6,049 nt of DNA from an uncultured Clostridia bacterium. GTDB lineage: Bacteria > Bacillota > Clostridia > Oscillospirales > CAG-272. The notes beneath the pieces were generated by a model, which saw only the letters and a program-made list of their open reading frames with translations, ran no database searches and was not told the origin of the DNA. The stretch covers positions 1-6,049 of the forward strand of contig CAMGGT010000067.1 of NCBI GenBank assembly GCA_946055715.1, written 5' to 3'. The first letter of the stretch is position 1. Every line of letters begins with the position of its first letter. Of this stretch, positions 1 through 5,929 are shown in pieces. Both the position numbers and the translations under genes were made by a program.

Positions 1-3000
1 CCCGAGCGCACAGACGCTCGCAACAAGACGACACCGACCGAAGAGACGGACAGCAAACGCACCACCCGCGAAAAGGCCTCGGCCGAAAAGAAAAAAGAAG
101 AAAAAAACGCGCGCACACGCGAAAAAGAAAAAGATAAAACACGGAGAGATCCGTCGGGTAAAACGCCGCCCGACGACGAGGCGACACGCCCCGCGCATGA
201 CACCCGCAAAAAACCAGGGCGCGGGGGAGAGCGCGTCTCCTTTTACGACCCCGGCCGCCGCCTGCATAAGGTCATGCCCATTGTTCTGCTTTTGCTGGGT
301 GTGGCCTTTGGTGCCTGTCTGATCGGCGACGCCTTAAGCGGCGAAAGCGGCGGCTACCTCGGCCATTGGCTGACGGTGGGCATCGGTGCGCTGTTCGGCC
401 GGATGACCTATGCCCTGCCGCTGCTATTGGTGGCACACGGCCTGTTCTGGAAGCAGGACGTGCGGCGGCACATGGCCCTGCCGCGCATCCCCCTTTCCCT
501 TTTGGCGTGGGTGGTTGCGGCCGCACTGACAGATGCGGTCACCGCCGAGATCCCCCTTTCGGAGATGACGCTTTCCGCAAAACATCTGATTACCGAAGGA
601 CAAGCCCTGCGTGGCGGCGGCCTGTTTGGCGGTGTGGCGGCCTATGGGCTGTATCACCTGTTGGGACAGGTGTGCATGTGGATCGTGCTGGTGGCGTTGC
701 TTGCCGTATATGCGGCCTCCTTCCCGGATTTCAGACGCATGCGCGCCCGCTGGAACGAACACGCCGACGACCGTGCGGCCGCAAGGGAACGGCGCTCTGC
801 CCGCCGCGAACAACGAACAGCCGAACGCGCCGCGCTGAATGAACGGCGCGCTGAACTGGCAGAAGCGCAAAACGAAGCCGCCCAAAAACAGAAGGAAGAA
901 GAGAAGGCCCGCCGACAGGCAGAAGCGGAAGCCAAAGCCGCCCGCAAAGAAGAAAAACAGCGCCTGCGCGAAAAGAAGGCAGACGAAAAGCTGTCGTTTG
1001 CCACCCGTCTGCATCTGCTCCGCCAGGCAAGGCAGGAAAGCAGACGCCGCATAGAACGGGGCGAGGGTGACGACCTCGTCGCCATCATGTCCCGGCTGGA
1101 AGATGAGATGGAACCGGAGGATGTGCCCGCCACCGCTTCCGTGGACTGCATCACTCCCGAAGCGGCCACCCCGCAACAGCCCGCCGACCCCCCTGTCCGT
1201 CAACCCGCTGTGCCCCCTGTGGTTTCTGTGCATACGCCGCCGCGCCGCGCCGCCTTTGACGATGCGGCAAGCGCCACCGCCGGGGCAAAGGCGCCCGTAT
1301 ATGAGCCGACGGACGAATACACGCCCGTCTCCACAGCGGATGTCCCCGCGCCGACAGACCCCCACCGGGCCGATACCGCGCCGCAGGGCAAGGGACGCCG
1401 CGTGCTGTTTGATGACGAGACGGCCATGCCCGCCCACACAGCCGCCCCCCAAAGCATCGACACCATACCGACCCCTCAACCCGAACCGGCGCCGCGATCC
1501 GCCCCCCGGGAAGAGAGCGAGCCGACGCCCGGCACCACCTACGCTTCCATTCCGGTGGAGGCCATGCCCGCCGCAAAAGAACCGCCCAAGGACAGCGCCG
1601 CCTACATCACTGAGGTGGAGGTGCGCCGCGCGACCAAAGAGGTGCGTGAAGGCACCTACCAGGAAGAGGAGACAGAGGCGGAAAGCGCCCCCCACGTGGT
1701 GCCCATCCGCACCTATGAGATCCCCAAGCCCGCCAAGACCCCCGAAATGGCACAGCAGGCCGCGGGGAAATCAAGGACCTATCAATATCCCAGTCTGGAA
1801 CTGCTCCGTCCGGGCACCAGTTCTGTGGTCGACCAGGAAGTGCAGGACGAGATCGCCCGCAACTCCGAGCGGTTGATCGACACGCTGGACAGCTTCCATG
1901 TCACCACCCACATTGTGGGTACCTCCCGCGGCCCGCGCATCACCCGCTATGAGATCATGCCCGACAAAGGGGTGCGCATCAACTCCATCACCAGCCGCAT
2001 AGACGACATTTCGCTCAACCTGGCAACGGCGGGCATCCGCATCGAGGCACCCATCCCCGGCATGGCCGCCGTGGGCGTGGAAGTGCCCAACCGCAAGCCG
2101 ACGCTGGTGCGCATACGCGACCTGCTTTCCACCGATGAGTTTCTCAATGCCAAATCCAAATCCACCGTTGCCCTGGGCGCGGATGTCACCGGGCGACCCG
2201 TGTATGCCGACATTGCCAAAATGCCCCATCTGCTGATCGCGGGTGCCACCGGTATGGGCAAATCGGTGTGCATCAACGCCATTTTGCTCAGTCTTTTGTA
2301 TAAAGCCCGCCCCGACGAGGTCAAACTGATTCTTGTTGACCCCAAAAAGGTGGAACTGGGCATATACAACAATGTGCCCCACCTGCTTGTCCCGGTGGTG
2401 ACCGACCCGCAGGCCGCGGCCGGTTCTCTCATCTGGGCGGTGGGCGAAATGGAGCGCCGCTTCGAGCTGATCGAGCAGGCGGGCGTGCGCGACCTCAAGA
2501 GCTATAACACATGGGTGGGCCAGCACCCCGAAAAGGGGCAGCCCCTGCCCAAGATCATCATTATCATCGATGAGCTGAACGACCTGATGATGAGCGCACG
2601 GGATGCCGTGGAGGCCTCCATCTGCCGCATTGCCCAGAAAGCGCGCGCCGCGGGCATGCATCTGATCATCGGTACCCAGCGCCCCTCCGTGGATGTCATC
2701 ACGGGTCTGATCAAGGCCAATATTCCCTCCCGCATTGCCTTTCATGTGACTTCACAGGTCGACTCCCGTACTGTGCTGGACTTTGTGGGCGCAGAAAAAC
2801 TGCTGGACAAGGGCGACATGCTGGCCATGCTGGTGGGTCTGCCGGAAGCCAAGCGCATCCAGGGCTCCATGGTGGAGGACGAAGAGGTGGAAAAGGTGAC
2901 CACCTTCCTCAAAGAGAACGCGATGGCCGGTGGTTTTGCCTATGACAGCGACATCATCGACCAGATCCAGCAGGAGACCGAAAAATACAAGGCCAGCAAT

Positions 3001-3285
3001 AACAAGCACGGCGAGGACGACATGGACGAGCCGCTGGACCCGGACGAGCTGGACGAGTTCTGGCACGAGAGCAAGTTCCGAAAAGCGGTGGAACTGGCCG
3101 TCCGTTCCGGCAAGATCTCCACATCGCTCATCCAGCGTCGCATGTCGCTGGGCTACGGCAAAGCCGCCAAATACATCGACATCATGGAACAGATGGGCAT
3201 CGTGGGGCCGCCCGACGGGCAGCGGCCCCGCGAGGTCAAGATCGACGAGGCCACCTTCCAGGAGATGGTGGCGCGGCATAGCTGA
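1..3285 (+). CDS. ftsK: FtsK/SpoIIIE-family DNA translocase, 5'-truncated by the window edge
   Basis: Membrane-anchored hexameric ATPase that pumps double-stranded DNA during chromosome segregation at the division or sporulation septum (family knowledge). The frame is open from base 1, so the ATG at 274 is not the likely start; 1094 residues are visible. Numbering from base 1: a K/E/R/D-rich tail (1-90); hydrophobic segments near 92-111, 120-150, 162-180 and 206-241; a highly charged, probably coiled-coil stretch (about 245-345); a Pro/Ala-rich linker to about 590; then the motor, beginning near YPSLELL. Walker A is GATGMGKS (748-755, Lys754) and Walker B is IIIIIDEL (Asp857), followed by TQRPSVDVITGLIKANIPSRIAF. 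A gamma winged helix (about 1027-1085) contains SLIQRRMSLGY and ends in PREVKI. It is longer than typical relatives (about 780-950 residues) because of the tail and linker. Oddities are Asn860 after the Walker B DEL, FVGAEKLLDKGDML where family members usually have a Gly-Gly or Ala-Gly before AEKLL, and GKAAK in the gamma recognition helix. FtsK and SpoIIIE cannot be told apart from sequence alone. Confidence 0.5.
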   Translation, partial: PERTDARNKTTPTEETDSKRTTREKASAEKKKEEKNARTREKEKDKTRRDPSGKTPPDDEATRPAHDTRKKPGRGGERVSFYDPGRRLHKVMPIVLLLLGVAFGACLIGDALSGESGGYLGHWLTVGIGALFGRMTYALPLLLVAHGLFWKQDVRRHMALPRIPLSLLAWVVAAALTDAVTAEIPLSEMTLSAKHLITEGQALRGGGLFGGVAAYGLYHLLGQVCMWIVLVALLAVYAASFPDFRRMRARWNEHADDRAAARERRSARREQRTAERAALNERRAELAEAQNEAAQKQKEEEKARRQAEAEAKAARKEEKQRLREKKADEKLSFATRLHLLRQARQESRRRIERGEGDDLVAIMSRLEDEMEPEDVPATASVDCITPEAATPQQPADPPVRQPAVPPVVSVHTPPRRAAFDDAASATAGAKAPVYEPTDEYTPVSTADVPAPTDPHRADTAPQGKGRRVLFDDETAMPAHTAAPQSIDTIPTPQPEPAPRSAPREESEPTPGTTYASIPVEAMPAAKEPPKDSAAYITEVEVRRATKEVREGTYQEEETEAESAPHVVPIRTYEIPKPAKTPEMAQQAAGKSRTYQYPSLELLRPGTSSVVDQEVQDEIARNSERLIDTLDSFHVTTHIVGTSRGPRITRYEIMPDKGVRINSITSRIDDISLNLATAGIRIEAPIPGMAAVGVEVPNRKPTLVRIRDLLSTDEFLNAKSKSTVALGADVTGRPVYADIAKMPHLLIAGATGMGKSVCINAILLSLLYKARPDEVKLILVDPKKVELGIYNNVPHLLVPVVTDPQAAAGSLIWAVGEMERRFELIEQAGVRDLKSYNTWVGQHPEKGQPLPKIIIIIDELNDLMMSARDAVEASICRIAQKARAAGMHLIIGTQRPSVDVITGLIKANIPSRIAFHVTSQVDSRTVLDFVGAEKLLDKGDMLAMLVGLPEAKRIQGSMVEDEEVEKVTTFLKENAMAGGFAYDSDIIDQIQQETEKYKASNNKHGEDDMDEPLDPDELDEFWHESKFRKAVELAVRSGKISTSLIQRRMSLGYGKAAKYIDIMEQMGIVGPPDGQRPREVKIDEATFQEMVARHS

Positions 3286-3296
3286 CCCGCACGACC

Positions 3297-3327
3297 CTTT
3301 GCGGCTGTCACCGCGGCGGCCGCAAAG
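3297..3327 (+). terminator. Inverted repeat after ftsK, possible terminator
   Basis: CTTTGCGGC (3297-3305) is perfectly complementary to GCCGCAAAG (3319-3327), giving a 9-bp stem with a 13-base GC-rich loop, 11 bases after the ftsK stop. The position suits a transcription end. No T-run follows (the next bases are AGCGCATAC), so it does not look like a standard intrinsic terminator. It could instead be an mRNA 3'-end stabilising structure. Confidence 0.5.
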
Positions 3328-3438
3328 AGCGCATACACGACCGCACGCCGCAACCTTCTGCACCCCAAAACGGTAGAGGACGGGCGCTGTATGACCTCAG
3401 TACTTTCTCTGTTTGCGCTCGCTTTCATTTCACACTGT

Positions 3439-3467
3439 TTGATTTTGTGCGATATTTTTACTGCAAT
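3439..3467 (+). promoter_or_regulatory. Tentative sigma-A-type promoter for the DJ-1/GNAT/zinc-ribbon genes
   Basis: The region from about 3400 to 3500 is clearly richer in A and T than the flanking genes. TTGATT (3439-3444) could be a -35 element and TGCAAT (3462-3467) a -10 element, with a 17-base spacer; each matches consensus at 4 of 6 positions. An alternative -10 is AATACT (3465-3470), preceded by a TGN extension. The match is weak and the exact hexamers are uncertain; the location is better supported than the boxes. Confidence 0.5.
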
Positions 3468-3486
3468 ACTGTACCGATACTGTATC
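3466..3486 (+). promoter_or_regulatory. Tandem TACTGTA palindromes, operator-like
   Basis: ATACTGTA occurs at 3466-3473 and again at 3477-3484, an 11-base repeat distance of about one helical turn. Each core TACTGTA is an odd palindrome (TAC-T-GTA), and the second extends to GATAC-T-GTATC (3476-3486). A related TTACTGCA sits directly upstream at 3458-3465. The pair lies between the tentative -10 and the ribosome binding site, where a bound repressor would block transcription. The regulator is unknown. Confidence 0.5.
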
Positions 3487-3489
3487 AAC

Positions 3490-3495
3490 AAGGAG
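3490..3495 (+). promoter_or_regulatory. Ribosome binding site fixing the DJ-1 start at 3502
   Basis: AAGGAG is followed by a 6-base spacer (ACGAAT) and ATG at 3502. This favours 3502 over the in-frame ATG at 3391, which has no comparable site and would add 37 residues not seen in DJ-1 proteins. Confidence 0.5.
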
Positions 3496-3501
3496 ACGAA
3501 T

Positions 3502-4050
3502 ATGGTCTATTTGCTTTTGGCCGACGGCTTTGAAGAGACCGAAGCGCTGCTGCCGCTGGACATTCTGCGGCGGGGCGGCGTGGAAGTGCGCACGGTGGGC
3601 ATCACAGGCAAAACGGTGACGGGCTCGCACGGCATCCCCGTCGTGGCAGACCTTCTGCCGGCCGGCATCACCGCCCCCGCCGACATGGTCATTCTCCCCG
3701 GCGGCATGCCGGGAGCGACCAACCTGGACGCTTCCGACGAGGTCGACAAACTGCTCTCTGCGACTGTCCGGGACGGAAAACGCCTGGCAGCCATCTGTGC
3801 TGCGCCCATGATCCTGGGACACAGAGGACTGCTGAACGGCCGCCGCGCAGTTTGCTATCCCGGCTTTGAAAAGGAGTTGATGGGGGCGACCCTCGTCTCC
3901 GAGCGGGTGGTCACAGACGGGAACATTACCACCGCCGTGGGCATGGGGGCGGCGGCCGAGTTCGGCTTTGCCCTGCTGACACTGCTGAAAGGCCGCGAAA
4001 CCGCCGAGCGCGTGGGCAACGCTGCCCAGTTTGCCCCTATTAAAAAATGA
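3502..4050 (+). CDS. DJ-1/PfpI-family protein (DJ-1/YajL-like)
   Basis: This is a 182-residue cytoplasmic protein of the length usual for the DJ-1/YajL branch. Family members have been described as glyoxalase III or deglycase-type enzymes, redox sensors or chaperones; which applies here cannot be read from sequence. It opens with a beta strand and the GFEETEALLPLDILRRGG signature, in which Glu14 aligns with human DJ-1 Glu18, the residue next to the reactive cysteine. The nucleophilic elbow is AAICAAP with Cys99, followed by GLLNGRRAVCYPGFE as in bacterial YajL-like proteins; a Tyr stands where human DJ-1 has His126. The oxyanion-side VILPGGMPGATNL motif is present at about residues 55-68. The start at 3502 has a strong ribosome binding site. 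The stop overlaps the next gene's start (ATGA, 4047-4050), so the two are probably translationally coupled. It is the first gene of a likely three-gene unit and appears intact. Confidence 0.5.
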   Translation: MVYLLLADGFEETEALLPLDILRRGGVEVRTVGITGKTVTGSHGIPVVADLLPAGITAPADMVILPGGMPGATNLDASDEVDKLLSATVRDGKRLAAICAAPMILGHRGLLNGRRAVCYPGFEKELMGATLVSERVVTDGNITTAVGMGAAAEFGFALLTLLKGRETAERVGNAAQFAPIKK

Positions 4051-4802
4051 CGCCGACACCCCGCCTCTGCACAGACATCACGCCAAACGAGTTCTGCGGG
4101 CTGTGGGCAGAGTCGTTTGGGCAGACGGAAGAAGACCTTGCATGGTGCCGCCGCGCCTTTGCCGCCTCTGACGGTGCGGCCGTTCTGCGAGCAGACGGGG
4201 AGGCGCTGTCTGCCCTGATGCAGTTTGACCTGAAAACGGCCGACGGGCTTTCGGGCACCTATCTGTACGCCGTCTGCACCAAGCGGGCGGCGCGCGGCCG
4301 CGGCTGTATGCGCGCACTGCTCTCGGCCGTGCTGGACAGGGCCACCCGGCAGGGCTATGACTTTGCCCTGCTGCTCCCCGCAAACGATGCCCTGCGCCGT
4401 GCCTACACCCGCATGGGCTTCTTGGAAGGGGGCTATACCGGCACACACACGCCCGAGGGGGGCGAACCGCAGCCCTGCCTTGCCCCCGCCCTGCCCGCCA
4501 CCGTCATACAGGGCGAAGATGACAGACACCGCCTGCGAAGCGAACGGCAAAACGGCCTGTCCGAGGCGGCCTTCGGGCTGGCACTGGATTCAATAGAGGG
4601 GCTTTCTGTCGCCACCTTGAAACTGGGCGACACCGAGGCACCCGCCGCCATGCGCTGCCCAAAACAAATTTGGTTTTCGACCTGCCCGCACCTGCTCTCC
4701 GGCCATGGAGATACGGCCCTCTGGCATCCCCTCTCCCCGCGGGCGGTGGGGCGGTATGCCCGCCCGGAGGACTGGCCTCCGCTGGAGCCCCTGCCCAGAT
4801 AA
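4047..4802 (+). CDS. GNAT-family N-acetyltransferase, substrate unknown
   Basis: This 251-residue protein has a GNAT fold in its N-terminal half. After strands around residues 44-60 and 71-77 (TYLYAVCT), the acetyl-CoA pyrophosphate loop reads RGRGCM (83-88). This corresponds to the R-x-x-G-x-G/A motif with Met in the last position, and is followed by the helix RALLSAVLDRA. Motif B is recognisable as LLLPANDALRRAYTRMGF (108-125), with the Tyr-x-x-x-Gly-Phe ending typical of the family. Family members transfer an acyl group from acyl-CoA to an amine; the acceptor here cannot be inferred. The roughly 110 residues after about 140 match no domain I recognise. The ATG overlaps the upstream DJ-1 stop by 4 bases and has no good ribosome binding site, which points to coupled translation. 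GNAT assignment is firm, function is open. Confidence 0.5.
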   Translation: MTPTPRLCTDITPNEFCGLWAESFGQTEEDLAWCRRAFAASDGAAVLRADGEALSALMQFDLKTADGLSGTYLYAVCTKRAARGRGCMRALLSAVLDRATRQGYDFALLLPANDALRRAYTRMGFLEGGYTGTHTPEGGEPQPCLAPALPATVIQGEDDRHRLRSERQNGLSEAAFGLALDSIEGLSVATLKLGDTEAPAAMRCPKQIWFSTCPHLLSGHGDTALWHPLSPRAVGRYARPEDWPPLEPLPR

Positions 4803-4827
4803 CCGCAAAAAAAGGAACGACCCGTCG

Positions 4828-4851
4828 GAAGGCGGCCGTGCACCGCCCTTC
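4828..4851 (+). other. Hairpin in the GNAT to zinc-ribbon gap
   Basis: GAAGGCGG (4828-4835) pairs with CCGCCCTTC (4843-4851), with one bulged C at 4848 and a 7-base loop. It ends 4 bases before the ribosome binding site of the next gene. No T-run follows, so a processing, stabilising or translation-modulating structure is as likely as a terminator. It would not necessarily split the operon. Confidence 0.5.
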
Positions 4852-4855
4852 TGTG

Positions 4856-4861
4856 AAAGGA
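4856..4861 (+). promoter_or_regulatory. Ribosome binding site of the zinc-ribbon gene
   Basis: AAAGGA, followed by 7 bases, precedes ATG at 4869. It supports this start, since there is no other in-frame ATG close by with such a site, and shows that this gene can be translated independently of the GNAT gene. Confidence 0.5.
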
Positions 4862-4868
4862 AACACAA

Positions 4869-5531
4869 ATGATTCTCAACGGCAAACAAACCCACATTGC
4901 CTACCGCTGTCCCGGTTGCGGGTACAGCATTTTCGGGTATATCGGCGCCTTCACCAACACCCGCGATATGCTGAAGCTCAAATGCCAGTGCGGTGAGAGC
5001 GAGTTGGGCATGAACTTCACCCCCGACGGCAAAGTGCGGCTGACGGTGCCCTGCCTGTTCTGCCGCAAACCGCACTTCTTCACCGTTTCGCAATCCGTGT
5101 TTTTCGGGCAGGAACGGTTTTTGCTCTCCTGCCCCTACACCCACATGGACATCTGCTTCATCGGCGACAAAGAAAAGATCGAGGAAGAGCTGGAACGCTC
5201 CGGCCGGGAGCTGGAACAGCTCTTTGACCGTCTGGGCGAAGAGGCCGACAGCGAACAGGACGAGATGCGTGAAGGGCCTGCCCCCGAAGAGCTGCTGCCG
5301 GATGCGCAGGTCTATGACATTGTCCGCTTTGTGGTCAAGGAACTGGAAGCCGAGGGCAAGATCGAATGCCCCTGCGGAGAAGGCCCCTACGAAACGGACA
5401 TCACCGAACACGGCGTGCGGGTCTTCTGCACCCATTGCGGCGCTTCCCGCGTCTTTTATGTAGACAGTGTAAGCGAAGCAGAGCGCTTTTTGCAGTCCGA
5501 CAGTCTCCACCTGCTCTTTGAACCCGACTGA
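4869..5531 (+). CDS. Cysteine-rich protein with zinc-ribbon-like motifs, function unknown
   Basis: This 220-residue, acidic, probably cytoplasmic protein has twelve cysteines in six pairs: Cys14/17 (CPGC), Cys39/41 (CQC), Cys62/65 (CLFC), Cys88/96, Cys167/169 (CPC) and Cys187/190 (CTHC). The first four pairs suggest two zinc ribbons within residues 1-100. The last two (CxC then CxxC) suggest a third at the C-terminus, with the order of the pairs reversed relative to the first. A charged Glu-rich helical stretch (about 101-165) joins them and may form a coiled coil or dimer interface. There is no signal peptide or membrane segment. It resembles uncharacterised cysteine-rich proteins I associate with Clostridia, but I cannot name a family with certainty. 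CpXC-type domains are a possible distant comparison. It follows the GNAT gene by 66 bases on the same strand and is likely the last gene of the unit. Zinc binding is inferred from cysteine spacing. Confidence 0.5.
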   Translation: MILNGKQTHIAYRCPGCGYSIFGYIGAFTNTRDMLKLKCQCGESELGMNFTPDGKVRLTVPCLFCRKPHFFTVSQSVFFGQERFLLSCPYTHMDICFIGDKEKIEEELERSGRELEQLFDRLGEEADSEQDEMREGPAPEELLPDAQVYDIVRFVVKELEAEGKIECPCGEGPYETDITEHGVRVFCTHCGASRVFYVDSVSEAERFLQSDSLHLLFEPD

Positions 5532-5547
5532 CCGAACCCCCTGCAAC

Positions 5548-5602
5548 AAATGTGCGACACTTTCGATCTTTGACCGAGGCAAAATGACACCCTCACCCGT
5601 AG
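5548..5602 (+). repeat. Direct repeat, copy 1
   Basis: The block 5548-5577 (beginning AAATGTGCGACACTTTCG and ending TCTTTGACCGA) matches 5732-5762 at 26 aligned positions, with 4 mismatches and a 1-base gap; all 4 mismatches are transitions. After 15 less similar bases, TCACCCGTAG (5593-5602) again matches the other copy. In this copy the GTAG runs directly into a GC hairpin. Confidence 0.5.
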
Positions 5603-5620
5603 GGGAGGTTCCACCGCCCC
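5602..5620 (+). repeat. GC hairpin A of the GTAGGGG family
   Basis: GGGGAGG (5602-5608) pairs with CCGCCCC (5614-5620) around the loop TTCCA, with a single A-G mismatch. It is preceded by CCGTA. A C in place of A5606 would make the stem perfect, so this looks like a mutated copy of the same hairpin type as the element near 5930. Confidence 0.5.
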
Positions 5621-5638
5621 GGCGACAGCCCAATGAAA

Positions 5639-5653
5639 TTCGCCTTCGGCGAA
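5639..5653 (+). repeat. Small TTCGCC/GGCGAA hairpin
   Basis: TTCGCC (5639-5644) and GGCGAA (5648-5653) form a perfect 6-bp stem with a TTC loop. There is no T-run after it. It may be part of the repeat mosaic or an RNA 3'-end structure. Confidence 0.5.
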
Positions 5654-5695
5654 GTGAAAAGAATGTTTTGGGCGAAAATTGCCGATAGGTTTACG

Positions 5696-5723
5696 GTAGG
5701 GCGGGGGCTTGCTCCCGCCCTAC
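5696..5723 (+). repeat. GC hairpin B, perfect GTAGGGCGGG inverted repeat
   Basis: GTAGGGCGGG (5696-5705) is perfectly complementary to CCCGCCCTAC (5714-5723), a 10-bp stem that can gain a G-T and a G-C pair to leave a CTTG loop. It is the strongest hairpin in the window. It shares the GTAGGG..CGG pattern with hairpins A and C. The bases after it (GAATGAGG) give no T-run. Confidence 0.5.
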
Positions 5724-5731
5724 GAATGAGG

Positions 5732-5787
5732 AAATGCGCGATATTTTCGGTTCTTTGACCGACGCGGAAATTTCGTTCACCCCGTAG
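5732..5787 (+). repeat. Direct repeat, copy 2
   Basis: This is the second copy of the 5548-5602 repeat: AAATGCGCGATATTTTCG, then TCTTTGACCGA (5752-5762), 14 less similar bases, then TCACCCCGTAG (5777-5787). After CGTAG the sequence departs from copy 1: TACCTTG appears instead of the GC hairpin. It begins 8 bases after hairpin B. Confidence 0.5.
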
Positions 5788-5806
5788 TACCTTGTTTTTC
5801 TTAATG

Positions 5807-5830
5807 CTTTACATTTTCAATGGGGTAAAG
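5807..5830 (+). repeat. AT-rich bulged hairpin
   Basis: CTTTACATT (5807-5815) pairs with AATG and TAAAG (5819-5822, 5826-5830), leaving a TTC loop and a 3-base GGG bulge. It lies in the AT-rich core of the gene-free region. With so short a stem, chance is possible. Confidence 0.5.
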
Positions 5831-5835
5831 GTTTT

Positions 5836-5859
5836 TCAAATATACCGGGGGATATTTGA
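5836..5859 (+). repeat. Perfect 8-bp inverted repeat TCAAATAT/ATATTTGA
   Basis: TCAAATAT (5836-5843) and ATATTTGA (5852-5859) are exact reverse complements around an 8-base loop, ACCGGGGG. This could be a weak RNA hairpin or a DNA-binding palindrome. Nothing nearby identifies a target gene inside the window. Confidence 0.5.
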
Positions 5860-5929
5860 TGTGCCTCCTTTTTCAAGAAAGATGATACAGTTTCTATTTT
5901 GCCAAGTTTTAAGAGAGACATGGTAGTAG

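Noticed and set aside
274..276. ATG at 274 as the ftsK start
   Set aside because: The frame is open back to base 1 with sensible charged residues, there is no ribosome binding site before 274, and this ATG falls at the edge of the first membrane segment.
424..1695. Long minus-strand open frame opposite ftsK
   Set aside because: It lies wholly opposite the confirmed translocase frame, in GC-rich DNA with few stops; its product is Gly/Arg/His-rich with no recognisable domain.
1771..2745. 324-codon minus-strand open frame opposite the FtsK motor
   Set aside because: It is His/Gly-rich with no known motif and lies opposite the Walker A and B coding sequence.
3391..3501. In-frame upstream start at 3391 giving a hydrophobic N-terminal extension to the DJ-1 protein
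   Set aside because: The stretch is AT-rich, holds the likely promoter and palindromes, and lacks a ribosome binding site, while ATG 3502 has AAGGAG at 6 bases and gives the normal DJ-1 length.
4590..5633. 347-codon minus-strand open frame opposite the GNAT and zinc-ribbon genes
   Set aside because: It starts at a TTG within the repeat region, has no ribosome binding site, and is antisense to a frame with ordered cysteine pairs and a good start. The length is a by-product of GC-rich codon use.
5696..5730. Hairpin B as an intrinsic terminator for the operon
   Set aside because: The stem is strong but there is no T-run after it and it lies about 165 bases beyond the last stop; it fits the repeat family better.
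5633..5758. 41-residue open frame on the + strand in the gene-free region
   Set aside because: It runs through two hairpins and into the direct repeat and has no ribosome binding site, so it is most likely repeat sequence that happens to be open.
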